In this document: positions 44,436-53,628 of the stretch, one piece after another
How the letters are laid out: every line of letters starts with the position of its first letter
Numbering within the stretch: position 1 is the first letter of the stretch
Origin: JBMFOH01 sp049969715 [NCBI: bacterium]
GTDB taxonomy: Bacteria > DUMJ01
DNA: 64,000 bases
Reading direction: 5' to 3'
NCBI GenBank assembly: GCA_049969715.1
Contig: JBMFOH010000001.1
Span: forward strand, 1 to 64,000
The notes under the pieces: model-generated
The model's database searches: none
Told to the model about the DNA's origin: nothing
What the model saw: the letters and a program-made list of their open reading frames with translations, nothing else
Program-made: the position numbers and the translations under genes

Positions 44436-45308
44436 ATGAGTAGAAAGACCCTTGGTTATTTACTGCTACTTCCCTCAGCTATTATCATATTGGTAGTGCT
44501 TGTATATCCAATCTTGTATTCTGGGTATCTGAGTTTCTTTGGTACATTTATTGGTCCTGGGACGCTTACTCTTACTCCAGTAGGATTGAAAAACTATATA
44601 GATACAATCAAAAGCCCTCAATGGTGGTGGGCTTTTGGAAGAACAGCTTATTTTGTTCTATATGATATTGTAGTGGGGATGAGCTTAGGTTTAGGCATAG
44701 CCCTTTTATTGAACAAAGAATTCAGGCTGAGAGGGATAGCTAGGGCACTGGTCCTTTTCCCATATGTGCTTCCAAGCATAGTAAAGGCTCTTATGTGGAA
44801 ATGGATATACAACTCCGATTACGGATTCCTTAATGGGTTACTATTTCAACTTGGTCTCATAAAAGATTATATTCCTTGGCTGTCTAATCCTACCTTAGCT
44901 ATCCATATGGTGATCCTTGCCAATATATGGGAAGGAACTCCTTTTGCTATTATTATGTATCTAGCTGCCTTACAGACGATACCAAAGGAACTTTATGAGG
45001 CATCTGAGGTGGACGGGGCTACCCCTTGGCAGATGTTTACTAAGATTACTTTTCCTCTTATAAAACCGATGACATTTATCTTAATAGTGATTAAAACTGT
45101 AGCTACCTTTAAGGTGTTTGATCTAGTCTATGCGCTTACTGCTGGAGGTCCAGGGGGGAGTACTCAGGTTGTAGGATATCTTATGTATTCAACAGTATTT
45201 GACTCTTTGCAATTTGGCAAAGGTGCAGCTATGTCTTATATACTTTTACTCATTATTTTAGTGCTTGTTTTTATATATTCTAAGCTATTCCAGAGTGAGG
45301 AGGAATAA
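44436..45308 (+). CDS. Sugar ABC transporter permease, MalF/UgpA type
   Basis: 290 aa, six membrane spans. EAA loop LYEASEVDGATPWQMFTKITFP near residue 190. Partner of the next permease, with which it overlaps by one base (TAATG). ATPase gene not in the window. Confidence 0.93.
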   Translation: MSRKTLGYLLLLPSAIIILVVLVYPILYSGYLSFFGTFIGPGTLTLTPVGLKNYIDTIKSPQWWWAFGRTAYFVLYDIVVGMSLGLGIALLLNKEFRLRGIARALVLFPYVLPSIVKALMWKWIYNSDYGFLNGLLFQLGLIKDYIPWLSNPTLAIHMVILANIWEGTPFAIIMYLAALQTIPKELYEASEVDGATPWQMFTKITFPLIKPMTFILIVIKTVATFKVFDLVYALTAGGPGGSTQVVGYLMYSTVFDSLQFGKGAAMSYILLLIILVLVFIYSKLFQSEEE

Positions 45309-46156
45309 TGCATAACAATAGTAGGGTCAAAATTATCATAGATGGTATACTTATAATTTTAGCTATGATATGGACGTTACTTCCCCTTTGGTGGACCTTC
45401 CAAACAAGTATCTCCCCAGAGGTAGATTTAACCCGTATTCCTCCACGTTGGCTTCCCTCTTCTATAAATTTTAACTATTATAATAGCATACTTTTCAAAA
45501 AGATGGGGACTACTACTGCGTTTAGAGCAGGTATCTTTAATAGTAGTGTTATAAGTATTACTGTGGCTTTTCTCTCTGTCTTTTTAGGGTCTTTAGCTGC
45601 CTATGCTATAGTGAGACTAAACGTGTTATCAGGTCGATGGGTAATCTTTACTCTGCTTTTTGCCCAGATGATTCCTCCAGTTATACTAATTACGTCTCTT
45701 TACGTTATTGCTTCTAAGTTGCATCTACTTGATACTAGATTCCTACTTATTTTGATATACTCTGCATTACAGCTTCCTATGGCTATATGGATCCTAAGAG
45801 GATATTTTCAGACAATCCCAAGGGAAATAGAGGATTCTGCATTGATAGATGGATGTTCTCCTTCTCAGGTACTCTTCCATATAGTGTTACCTCTTTCAGG
45901 ACCAGCCCTTTTTACTACTGGGATATTTACCTTTATATCTGCTTGGGGAGAATTTCTGATGGCATTAGTTTTTACTAGTAGTCTAGCTTCAAAGACAATG
46001 CCAGTAGCTATAGCTGAATTTATGGGGCGATTTACCGTAGACTATGGTCTTATGTGTACAGCCGGGATGATAGCATCTGTTCCGCCTATACTTATAGCCT
46101 TTATATTTCAGAGATTTATAATTCAAGGTTTAACTAGTGGAGCAGTAAAAGGATAG
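45308..46156 (+). CDS. Sugar ABC transporter permease, MalG/UgpE type
   Basis: 282 aa, six spans. EAA loop IEDSALIDGCSPSQVLFHIVLP near residue 185. The C-terminus ends in RFIIQGLTSGAVKG, typical of the family. The GH4 gene follows after 13 bases. Confidence 0.93.
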   Translation: MHNNSRVKIIIDGILIILAMIWTLLPLWWTFQTSISPEVDLTRIPPRWLPSSINFNYYNSILFKKMGTTTAFRAGIFNSSVISITVAFLSVFLGSLAAYAIVRLNVLSGRWVIFTLLFAQMIPPVILITSLYVIASKLHLLDTRFLLILIYSALQLPMAIWILRGYFQTIPREIEDSALIDGCSPSQVLFHIVLPLSGPALFTTGIFTFISAWGEFLMALVFTSSLASKTMPVAIAEFMGRFTVDYGLMCTAGMIASVPPILIAFIFQRFIIQGLTSGAVKG

Positions 46157-46169
46157 GAGGAGATGAAAG

Positions 46170-47525
46170 ATGGCAAAGATATCAGTTATAGGAGCAGGGA
46201 GTGTGGCGTTTTCGCTAAGTTTGATACAAGATTTTGCCCTTACTAAAGGGCTTTCTGGTAGCACGATTACTTTTATGGACATAAACGAAGATAGATTAGA
46301 TATGGTTTATGGCCTTGCCTCTAGATATATAAAAGAGTTAGGTATGGATTTGAATCTGAAGAAGACATTTGACAGAGAAAAGGCTATAGATGGGGCAGAC
46401 TTTGTAATAAATACGGTTAAGGTTGATGGTTATGACTTTATGGAAGATGAAAGGACTATAGCCGAGAAGTATGGGTACTATAGAGGGATAGATGACAAGG
46501 TCAGTGACTATTACGGGGGATTCTTTGCTTATAAACAGCTAGATTTCTTTTTGGGACTAGCAAAAGATGTGGAAAGGATAAGTCCGAATGCCTGGTTTAT
46601 GCAGGTATCGAATCCAGTATTCGAAGGAACAAACCTTATAGCTAGAGAGACAAGGTTGAAAGTAGCTGGTTTTTGTCATGGAGCTCAAGGTTATAAAGAT
46701 ATAGTAAGGATTCTAAAACTGAATCCAGAAGAAGTTGAGGCACAGGTAGTAGGATTAAACCATTGTACCTGGCTTACTAGATTTTTATATAAGGGTAAGA
46801 ATGCATATCCATTGATAGATGAATGGATAGAGAGGGAATCAGAGAGGTATTGGAAGAGCGATGAGTATCTCCATAACCCATGGGGTTACCATATAACTCC
46901 TGCTGCAGTGGAGATGTATAAACTCTATGGACTATTCCCTATAGGTGATGCAGTAAGAAGTGTCTCTCCATGGTGGTTCAATACAGACTTAAAGACAAAG
47001 GAAAGGTGGTTCTCCTCAGGGGGACCAGATTCAGAAGTAGGCTGGACAATGTATCTATTTAGACTAAGAGAGAAGCTTAGAATGATGGAAGATATAGCAG
47101 GAGACAAAAACATTGTGATAACAGAAAAACTTCCCCCTAAGCCTAGTGGAGAGGTGATTGTTCCCTTTATCGATGCAGTAGTAAATAATAAGAAGAGTAA
47201 ACTCATACTAAATATCCTGAATAATGGAGCAATAGATGGATTTCCAGATGATGTAGTAGTAGAGGTCCCAGTAGTAGTAAGTAGGGATGGTCTTGAGAGA
47301 GAAAAAATAGGTAGACTTCCCAATCGTCTTATGCTCCATGTAATGGTTCCAAGATGGCAAAGGATGGAAATAGTTTTGCATGCCTTTAAAGAGGGAGATA
47401 GAACAAGTCTTCTATTAATGCTTATGGAAGACCACAGAACTAAATCTAGAGAACAGGTAGAAGCATTAATAGACGAGATACTTGCTCAACCTTGGAATGA
47501 TGAAGCAAGGGAGCACTATAAGTAA
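46170..47525 (+). CDS. Glycoside hydrolase family 4 protein, probable alpha-glucuronidase/uronidase branch
   Basis: 451 aa. NAD-binding N-terminus ISVIGAGSVAFS; metal and catalytic positions in QVSNPVFEGTN (N148), GFCHGAQG (C169, H170) and VGLNHCTW (H198). GH4 enzymes use NAD, a divalent metal and a redox elimination mechanism. The C-H-G motif after the metal cysteine is the one I associate with alpha-glucuronidases and alpha-galacturonidases rather than CHS (alpha-glucosidase) or CN/CD (6-phospho-glycosidases). That specificity is inference. Operon position suggests it cleaves the imported saccharide in the cytoplasm. Confidence 0.88.
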   Translation: MAKISVIGAGSVAFSLSLIQDFALTKGLSGSTITFMDINEDRLDMVYGLASRYIKELGMDLNLKKTFDREKAIDGADFVINTVKVDGYDFMEDERTIAEKYGYYRGIDDKVSDYYGGFFAYKQLDFFLGLAKDVERISPNAWFMQVSNPVFEGTNLIARETRLKVAGFCHGAQGYKDIVRILKLNPEEVEAQVVGLNHCTWLTRFLYKGKNAYPLIDEWIERESERYWKSDEYLHNPWGYHITPAAVEMYKLYGLFPIGDAVRSVSPWWFNTDLKTKERWFSSGGPDSEVGWTMYLFRLREKLRMMEDIAGDKNIVITEKLPPKPSGEVIVPFIDAVVNNKKSKLILNILNNGAIDGFPDDVVVEVPVVVSRDGLEREKIGRLPNRLMLHVMVPRWQRMEIVLHAFKEGDRTSLLLMLMEDHRTKSREQVEALIDEILAQPWNDEAREHYK

Positions 47526-47557
47526 AAAAAGAAGCCACTGACAAGGGTCAGTGGCTT
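47524..47557. terminator. Bidirectional terminator between GH4 and tolC-like genes
   Basis: Stem AAGCCACTGAC (47532-47542) / GTCAGTGGCTT (47547-47557), loop AAGG. A run of seven A's at 47524-47530 gives a U-tract for minus-strand transcripts ending the stress/TolC operon. The plus side ends in AAGTTTAATAA, a weaker tail. Confidence 0.88.
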
Positions 47558-47573
47558 AAGTTTAATAAATATC

Positions 47574-48632
47574 TTATTTAGACTTCTGTACTATTGGGAC
47601 ACCAGTTGCTAAAGCTAGGGCATCGAGGGTTCTATAGTAATTGTATACTGCTGACTTATAGTTATTTTCAGCACTCATAAGTGAAAGTTCAGTATTCATC
47701 AGTTGGATTTGTGTTATTGATCCCACTTTATACCTTACCTTGTCTGTATCAAGATTCTTCTGTGCTAAGGCAAGATTCTTCTCTTGTAACTTTACTTGAT
47801 TTAATGCATTGATGACATTCTGATAAGAGGATTCAATAGAGACACCTAGATTATTTAATACTTGCTGTAAATTAGACTGGGCAGTCGATAAAGAACTTTT
47901 GGCTGTTCTGATCTGGTCTTGAGGTGTGTAGTCGTTGTTAGCTAGATCAAACTGGAGTTGAGCTAATGCAACATTATTTTTTGCCTGAACTACTGTAGGA
48001 AGATTATCTTGGGCTTGTTTTTCTAATCCTTCTAGACTTATATTCACCTCATTAAAGCCTACGTCCACTAATGCTATAGGTGTAGATGAATCTATCCCTA
48101 ACGATACAGCAAGTTTGTCTGTAGCACTCTTTAAATTGGCTTGCGCTTGAGTTACTAAATTCTGACTCGAGATAACATTATTTTCTGCCTGAATTACATC
48201 ACTATCAGTAGCATTACCCTGTGCCCTTTTAGTCTTTGTGATATCTAGATTCTTATTAGCTATTTCTAGCTGTTTTTTTGCTAGATTCAACTGATTTTGT
48301 GCTTCTAATACTGTAAAATAGTTATCTCTTACTGTCTGAGTGACCTGGAGTTTAGTATAGTTAAGTTGTACCTGAGCATTGTTATAACTGTTCTTTGCCT
48401 GGGTAAGTTCTAATACTAGAGTAGTAGGGTCTGCCTCCTTTTCTTCTAAGGTGGTCTTTGCATCATCTAGAGTTCTCTGTGCGTCTAACACACTAAGGTT
48501 TTGTTTTAGAGCTAAATCTATAGCCCCATCCATAGTAAGCTGCAATGTATCCTTACTATAGGCTATAGTGCTGGTCAACAATAAGACTGTTAATAAGACT
48601 ACATAAGATACCTTTTTGAACATATCTATCAC
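47574..48632 (-). CDS. TolC-like outer membrane efflux protein (short)
   Basis: 352 aa with a signal peptide (about 1-26). Long amphipathic coiled-coil helices (AQNQLNLAKKQLEIANKNLD; LAQKNLDTDKVRYKVGSITQIQLMNTELSL) are typical of the TolC tunnel. Shorter than canonical TolC (420-490 aa), with one compact repeat. Overlaps the second tolC-like gene by four bases. A likely partner of MacA-type adaptors such as that at 8873. Confidence 0.82.
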   Translation of the reverse strand: MIDMFKKVSYVVLLTVLLLTSTIAYSKDTLQLTMDGAIDLALKQNLSVLDAQRTLDDAKTTLEEKEADPTTLVLELTQAKNSYNNAQVQLNYTKLQVTQTVRDNYFTVLEAQNQLNLAKKQLEIANKNLDITKTKRAQGNATDSDVIQAENNVISSQNLVTQAQANLKSATDKLAVSLGIDSSTPIALVDVGFNEVNISLEGLEKQAQDNLPTVVQAKNNVALAQLQFDLANNDYTPQDQIRTAKSSLSTAQSNLQQVLNNLGVSIESSYQNVINALNQVKLQEKNLALAQKNLDTDKVRYKVGSITQIQLMNTELSLMSAENNYKSAVYNYYRTLDALALATGVPIVQKSK

Positions 48633-49987
48633 TCCCTTCCTAGGACTGATTCTAGTTGTAATAAGCTGACATTATAATTTGCTACCGCCTTATCCATATC
48701 CAATTGTGCCTGCTCCAATTGGATATTAGCTGAATCTAGATCTAACTGTGTAACTAGACCTAGACTCAGTCTTGCCTCTTGATTCTTTGCTATTAATTCC
48801 TTCTGAGAGAGATTAAGCTTGGCTCTCTCTACTTGTTCCTTATTACTCATTACTGTTTGATAGTTCTGTCTTACACTTAGCTCTACACTCTTCTTAGTAT
48901 TTTCAAGGTTAAGTTTTGCCTGTTCTATCTGGAGTTGTGCCTGCTTTATTGCTTCCGTCTTACTCCCCCCATCAAAGATAGGTGTACTTATAGAGACTCC
49001 TATGCTCCAGGTATTAGATGTATTGCTACCCGTGTAATTACCTACAGGAAAAGAATACGAGAGACCCATTTGATAATTTTTGCTATCAATAGAAAGAGTA
49101 AAGGCCTGTCCGTTCTGAGGCGAATAACTTCCACTTAAACTAACAATTGTACCTGATTTTGCTGCCTCTCTGTACGCTCTTTCTGCCTCTTCTAGGTCGA
49201 ATTGTGCATTTTTTAGGTCTAGGTTATTAGACATAGCCTCTTTTATAAGGTCATCTAGAGAGAGTTCGGAAGGATTATAGGTAAAATCTCCTTCTAGTTT
49301 CACATCCTTTGGTGTTATTTCTAAGGTATTGAAGAGGGTAAGTAATGTAAGTTCTGCGTTACTTTTGGCTGAATCGAAGCTAATCTGGCTATCGTTTAGA
49401 GCTAACTGGGCATCCATAAGAGAAATCTCTGTTATTGCTTTAGCGGAAAACTGAATCTCTGCTACCTTCAGCCTCTTCTGAGCTAACGCTAGGTTGTTTT
49501 GAGCGATCTCTAGTTGCCTCTGGGCAAAAAGGGCATTATAGAATTGATTGATGACCTTTATCTCTAGATTTTTCTTGGTAGCTTCAAAGGTATTTTTTGC
49601 TTTGTAGAGCTCCCTCTGGGCTTTGAATAAGGTCAATCCAGCCGGGCTATCTTCGTTTATAACCTGGGTTAAGGAGAGGGTAGCCTTTCCTCCCTCAAAG
49701 GGCTCGGTAATAGTTCCTCCTAGATTGGTAGTAACACTCTCTTCCCCCTTAGAGTATCCTATTCCTCCATTCAGTTGTAGTTTAAAGGCTGATAAGGCAC
49801 TATTGAATGCTGATTGGGCATTACTAAGCTGTACTTGAGCAATCTTTAATTCTGGGGCATTATCTATTAGTTTTAGGACATCTTCTGCCCTCCACTCCTC
49901 CTGACTAAGGGCTATGGAGGGCATCCAAACTAAATTTAGGATTGATATCAAACAGATTATAAGTACTGTTTTCATCTTATCCTTCAA
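48629..49987 (-). CDS. TolC-like outer membrane efflux protein
   Basis: 452 aa, full TolC length. Signal peptide (about 8-29). Two similar halves, each with paired coiled-coil helices (ALAQKRLKVAEIQFSAKAITEISLMDAQLAL and the matching LSQKELIAKNQEARLSLGLVTQLDLDSANIQL, in part) and beta strands (TFTYNPSEL region; SLSGSYSPQNGQAFTLSI). Forms a trimeric outer-membrane channel. Overlaps htrA by four bases. Confidence 0.86.
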   Translation of the reverse strand: MKDKMKTVLIICLISILNLVWMPSIALSQEEWRAEDVLKLIDNAPELKIAQVQLSNAQSAFNSALSAFKLQLNGGIGYSKGEESVTTNLGGTITEPFEGGKATLSLTQVINEDSPAGLTLFKAQRELYKAKNTFEATKKNLEIKVINQFYNALFAQRQLEIAQNNLALAQKRLKVAEIQFSAKAITEISLMDAQLALNDSQISFDSAKSNAELTLLTLFNTLEITPKDVKLEGDFTYNPSELSLDDLIKEAMSNNLDLKNAQFDLEEAERAYREAAKSGTIVSLSGSYSPQNGQAFTLSIDSKNYQMGLSYSFPVGNYTGSNTSNTWSIGVSISTPIFDGGSKTEAIKQAQLQIEQAKLNLENTKKSVELSVRQNYQTVMSNKEQVERAKLNLSQKELIAKNQEARLSLGLVTQLDLDSANIQLEQAQLDMDKAVANYNVSLLQLESVLGRE

Positions 49988-51054
49988 ATTACATCTCCAT
50001 TAGTAGCGAAGACCTTTGGTCTTTCTCCTAGGGTTGCCCTTAAGTCGATGATCTTATTATTTCTTAAAACCTTTAATGTTATCTCCTTACCCTTTTCCCC
50101 TTTTAGTACCTTTAGCGCTAAGGTTTCCAGGGAGTCTATCTGCTCATTGTTTATCCCTATGATAATATCTCCCCTTTGGAGTTTAGCCTTCTCAGCAGGA
50201 CTTCCCATAGCTATATCTGCCACTACTACTCCATAGTCTACAGGGAGGTTATAAAAGAGAGCAGTTTGACTATCTAATGTCTCTCCTGCTATTCCTAGCC
50301 AGGTATGAGCTGCATATCCCTTCTTCATTATCTCTTCTGCTATGCCTTTAGCTATGTTACTAGGAATAGCAAAACCTATCCCTTGAGCTCCCTGATATAT
50401 GGCAGTATTGATCCCTATTACTTCTCCAGAGCTATTTACTAAAGCTCCTCCACTGTTACCTGGGTTTATAGCAGCATCAGTTTGCATAAGGCTTTCAATA
50501 AGAACCCCTTTATCAGTCTGAATGCTCCTATCTAGAGCACTTACTATACCTGCGGTTACCGTCTTACCTAAGCCAAAGGGATTTCCTATTGCTATGGCAA
50601 TCTGACCTACTTTTACCTTAGAAGAGTCAGCAAGCTTGGCAGCAGGAAGGTCTGTTGCATTTACCTTTACCACCGCTATGTCTGTAAATGGGTCTCTACC
50701 TACCAACCTTCCATCTAGAGACTTTCCATTAGCCAGTGTTACCCTGATCTTTTTTGCTCCCTCTACCACATGGTTGTTCGTTAATATATACCCATCACTA
50801 GAGATTATGACCCCAGAACCTGCTCCCTCCATTGGCACGGGCTGAAAGAAATACTGAACTACACTTACTGTATTTATATTTACTACACTTGGTCCGACCC
50901 TTTCTGCCACGTCTATATATACAGATTCCTCGTTTGTTAAGACATTTGTTTGCGCTGAAGCTGTGCTAGGATTTATCCATCTACTACCAAAAATACCTAA
51001 TGCTAAACCACTTAAGAATACTACAATAGTTGAGATTATTAAGACCTTTCGCAT
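49984..51054 (-). CDS. HtrA/DegP-type serine protease with one PDZ domain
   Basis: 356 aa. Signal anchor (about 5-22). Catalytic triad in ILTNNHVVEG (His), DPFTDIAVVKV (Asp) and NPGNSGGALVNSSGE (Ser). One PDZ domain from about 250 (YGVVVADIAMGSPAEKAKLQRGDIIIGIN). DegS/HhoB-like architecture. Degrades misfolded envelope proteins and sits within the sigma-E-like operon. Confidence 0.95.
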   Translation of the reverse strand: MRKVLIISTIVVFLSGLALGIFGSRWINPSTASAQTNVLTNEESVYIDVAERVGPSVVNINTVSVVQYFFQPVPMEGAGSGVIISSDGYILTNNHVVEGAKKIRVTLANGKSLDGRLVGRDPFTDIAVVKVNATDLPAAKLADSSKVKVGQIAIAIGNPFGLGKTVTAGIVSALDRSIQTDKGVLIESLMQTDAAINPGNSGGALVNSSGEVIGINTAIYQGAQGIGFAIPSNIAKGIAEEIMKKGYAAHTWLGIAGETLDSQTALFYNLPVDYGVVVADIAMGSPAEKAKLQRGDIIIGINNEQIDSLETLALKVLKGEKGKEITLKVLRNNKIIDLRATLGERPKVFATNGDVI

Positions 51055-51068
51055 AACATCCTCCTTCT

Positions 51069-52067
51069 TTACTTGATATCTTCTATTAGTCTTTCTATAA
51101 TATTTTGTCCTAACTGTCCTATAACAAGAAAGCTTTTGTCTTTATATTTCCAGACAATTCCTTCTATATCATCTACTCTCCAATAGAATACCTTCCTTCC
51201 ACTTATATTTTTCTCTGTGGCGATTGGAGGTAATGGAGGGAGAGGTTTTATATTAAATACTAGGAAGCTCCTTATCCCATCAGAAAATTGAAGGACTATT
51301 CCATTTGGTACCTCTCTTACCCCAAGACATTCATACTCATTATTTAGTAGAGTGGGCATAGAAGATAATTCGGGATATTTCTTCTGGGCTTCTTGGATGG
51401 AGAGTATAGATTCCCCTTTCTGTTCGATCGTAGTTAAAAGTTCACTTGGTTTTTGCCATACAAATAGGGAATTATTCAAGGTTGGATTAAACTTTATCTC
51501 TGCATAGAAACTATACTGTCTTATTTTTCCATCTGGAGAATAGAGCTCTCTTTTAAGGATAGTATATGTCTCATTGTCTATCCAAAGAGCTAATATAGGT
51601 TTTTTGTCTTCTTTGTCAGAGATAGTCACCTTTGTTATATCCCTATCTAAGAACTTAGAATGGGATTGGGTAATGTTGTAGTTCTTATATATAAGTTGAA
51701 GCTGCCTTTCCTGAAGTTGCTTTTGCTCTGGGCTAAATAGGGTTGGCTTTATAATGACTGTTCTTCTCTTTGCCTGATAATAGTATCTCTGGTTACCATC
51801 ATCTATTAGGATATCTCCGGCCAATTCTGGGGGATATATATATTCTCTTCTGAATTTATTGGGAGCCATTGCAAATACCCTACTAATATTGAATTCTCTA
51901 TGTCCATCAAGATATATTCCAGTGTTCTCTACACCGACAAAACTTACCTGATTTTCTGCAGACCATGCCAAACTTAAAAGGTTAGATGGGGGTTGTGATA
52001 TAGAGTGTCCTTTAATAGGAATAAGCAATATAAAGAGTATTACTAAAAAGAAGAGTCCTCTTTTCAC
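51069..52067 (-). CDS. MucB/RseB-like periplasmic sigma-factor regulatory protein
   Basis: 332 aa. Signal peptide (about 1-23). SWVSAENQ-like opening (LLSLAWSAENQVSFVGVENTG) and RVFAMAPNKFRREYIYPP match the MucB/RseB N-terminal, LolA-like lipid-sensing domain. The C-terminal domain is less similar. RseB binds the anti-sigma factor and shields it from DegS-type cleavage; the gene order sigma/anti-sigma/this/HtrA supports the same role here. Four-base overlap with the anti-sigma gene. Confidence 0.78.
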   Translation of the reverse strand: MKRGLFFLVILFILLIPIKGHSISQPPSNLLSLAWSAENQVSFVGVENTGIYLDGHREFNISRVFAMAPNKFRREYIYPPELAGDILIDDGNQRYYYQAKRRTVIIKPTLFSPEQKQLQERQLQLIYKNYNITQSHSKFLDRDITKVTISDKEDKKPILALWIDNETYTILKRELYSPDGKIRQYSFYAEIKFNPTLNNSLFVWQKPSELLTTIEQKGESILSIQEAQKKYPELSSMPTLLNNEYECLGVREVPNGIVLQFSDGIRSFLVFNIKPLPPLPPIATEKNISGRKVFYWRVDDIEGIVWKYKDKSFLVIGQLGQNIIERLIEDIK

Positions 52068-52516
52068 TTTATATAGTCTCCCAGCGCATTACTTACTGTG
52101 ATAGCTAATCCAGGGTTATTTCTACTTATATGTGTACCAGTGAAATCTACGTACTCTTTTACATAGGTATTTAAAGAAGGATTGGATATGTCACTAGAAG
52201 AATTCCAGATATTATTCATAGTAAAAAAAACCAGTAATCCTATGCCAAAACCTAGTGCCAATTTAAATCCTAGGCTAAATCTTTTCTTTTTTCTCTTTTC
52301 TTCTTCTATCCTTTGAAATATCTGTGTTTCAAAATATGGACCTACCTCTAATATGGGGAAATAATCCATAAGACTATGGATCTTTTTTATACTTTCAAGA
52401 TTCTTATTGCAACTTGTACAGTAGCTTAAATGTTCCCTTATTGCCTCTATCTTCTCAGGAGGCAATTCCTTATCATAATATGCTGAAAGGAGTCTTCTTA
52501 CTTCATCGCATCTCAT
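52064..52516 (-). CDS. Anti-sigma factor, zinc-finger (zf-HC2) type
   Basis: 150 aa. MRCDEVRRLLSAYYDKELPP and HLSYCTSCNKNL form the HxxxCxxC zinc domain that clamps the sigma factor. One membrane span (about 83-103), then a short outer tail of about 45 residues. Starts inside the sigma gene (14-base overlap). Confidence 0.9.
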   Translation of the reverse strand: MRCDEVRRLLSAYYDKELPPEKIEAIREHLSYCTSCNKNLESIKKIHSLMDYFPILEVGPYFETQIFQRIEEEKRKKKRFSLGFKLALGFGIGLLVFFTMNNIWNSSSDISNPSLNTYVKEYVDFTGTHISRNNPGLAITVSNALGDYIK

Positions 52517-53093
52517 TTTCTCTTTCGACCTCCTCTACGCTCCAGAGGTCTTTTAGATAAGAGCGTAGTTTCATCCTCGCTCTGTATATCCTAGACTCCA
52601 CTGTTCCTATAGGTATATTTAGCATCTCACCTATCTCCTCATAGGAAAGATTCTCCAGTTCTCTTAATACAAAAGCTGCCCGTAACTCTTCAGGAAGACT
52701 CTCTATAGCCTTCTTTATTGTCTCCTGAAGTTCGTGCCTTTCTGCCATTACCTCTGGGCTAAAATTTACAGGCTGAGCAAAGGTATTCCATGCCTCCTCT
52801 TCAATATCTTCCTCTTTATTCTTACTTTTCTCTCTCAATTTATCCATACATACATTTACCGTGATCTTGGAAATCCATGTTGAAAACTTGCTTTCCCCTT
52901 TAAAACCTCTTATGCTCTTGTAGACCTTTATAAAGACCTCTTGAGCTATGTCCTCAGCATCATTTGTATCTCCAATAGTCCTATAGACGAGATTGAGGAC
53001 GTATCTTTGATAACGCCTTATCAGGTCTCTGAAAGCATCATCGTTGCCTTTTTTAATCTTTTCAACAAGTAACTCATCTGTTTCTTCTACCAT
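52503..53093 (-). CDS. ECF sigma factor, RpoE-like
   Basis: 196 aa. Region 2: RDLIRRYQRYVLNLVYRTIGDTNDAEDIAQEVFIKVYKSI in substance; region 4: LPEELRAAFVLRELENLSYEEIGEMLNIPIGTVESRIYRARMKL in substance. Directs RNA polymerase to an envelope-stress regulon. First gene of a six-gene operon with its anti-sigma, MucB-like, HtrA and two TolC-like products. A housekeeping-type promoter stands upstream. Confidence 0.95.
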   Translation of the reverse strand: MVEETDELLVEKIKKGNDDAFRDLIRRYQRYVLNLVYRTIGDTNDAEDIAQEVFIKVYKSIRGFKGESKFSTWISKITVNVCMDKLREKSKNKEEDIEEEAWNTFAQPVNFSPEVMAERHELQETIKKAIESLPEELRAAFVLRELENLSYEEIGEMLNIPIGTVESRIYRARMKLRSYLKDLWSVEEVERENEMR

Positions 53094-53145
53094 TTTTGGC
53101 CTCTATTTAAAAAGACGTAAGAGAGCTTAAATATATTCCCAAAAT

Positions 53146-53173
53146 ATTATACTAGATTGAGATATAAAATCAA
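53146..53173 (-). promoter_or_regulatory. Promoter of the rpoE-like operon
   Basis: Minus strand TTGATT (53173-53168), 16-bp spacer, TATAAT (53151-53146), leader of about 45 bases to the ATG at 53093. Confidence 0.6.
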
Positions 53174-53178
53174 AGGGC

Positions 53179-53207
53179 TTGTAAATTATATCTCTTTATG
53201 ATAAATT
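53179..53207 (+). promoter_or_regulatory. Promoter of tRNA-Ser / SRP RNA
   Basis: TTGTAA (53179-53184), 17-bp spacer, TAAATT (53202-53207), about 14 bases before the tRNA. Lies back-to-back with the rpoE-like promoter. Confidence 0.5.
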
Positions 53208-53221
53208 TATTACTAGTAAAT

Positions 53222-53312
53222 GGAGAGGTGGCTGAGTGGACTAAGGCGCTCGCCTGGAGAGCGAGTGGGCAGTGATACTGTCCCGTGGGTTCGAATCCCA
53301 CCCTCTCCGCCA
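53222..53312 (+). tRNA. tRNA-Ser (anticodon GGA)
   Basis: Acceptor stem GGAGAGG / CCTCTCC, D-arm GGCTGAGTGGAC, anticodon stem CTCGC/GCGAG around loop CTGGAGA (anticodon GGA), a long variable arm, T-arm GTGGGTTCGAATCCCAC, then G and an encoded CCA. The long variable arm is the class II mark of tRNA-Ser. Confidence 0.97.
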
Positions 53313-53326
53313 TTTTTGGAAGCTTC

Positions 53327-53548
53327 CCGGCTGTGCTAGGTGGGGAGTTAGCGGTGCCCTGAACCTGCAACCCGCTATAGCAGGACGGAACTCCTTCCTT
53401 GAGGTTAACTTAGTGCAGGCAATTTTATGGGGAATAGCTATGAAGGTTGGGCCCTATACAGCAGGGACCTACGAACCCCGTCAGGCCCGGAAGGGAGCAG
53501 CGGTAAGTAGTCATCTCTGGGTGATATAGGATTACCTGACTGGAGCTA
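53327..53548 (+). ncRNA. ffs: Signal recognition particle RNA, large (Alu-containing) form
   Basis: The segment at 53480-53507 is the nearly invariant SRP helix 8 with its GGAA tetraloop (GTCAGGCCCGGAAGGGAGCA and following bases). The 5' part (GTGCTAGGTGGGGAGTTAGC, about 53333-53352) is the Alu domain of the long bacterial 6S-type SRP RNA. End points are approximate. It lies between tRNA-Ser and dnaX, a frequent arrangement. Confidence 0.93.
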
Positions 53549-53628
53549 TTTTCTCATAAAATCCTGTGTTAACGTTAATCGATTGGAAGGTGCACAGCCG
53601 GTTTTTAAGTGAAGGAGATCGACTGTTA

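Noticed and set aside
53170-53370. Minus-strand frame encoding an AERVGFEPT-like peptide
   Set aside because: It is the antisense of tRNA-Ser; this peptide is a well-known spurious product of tRNA-Ser regions in many annotations.
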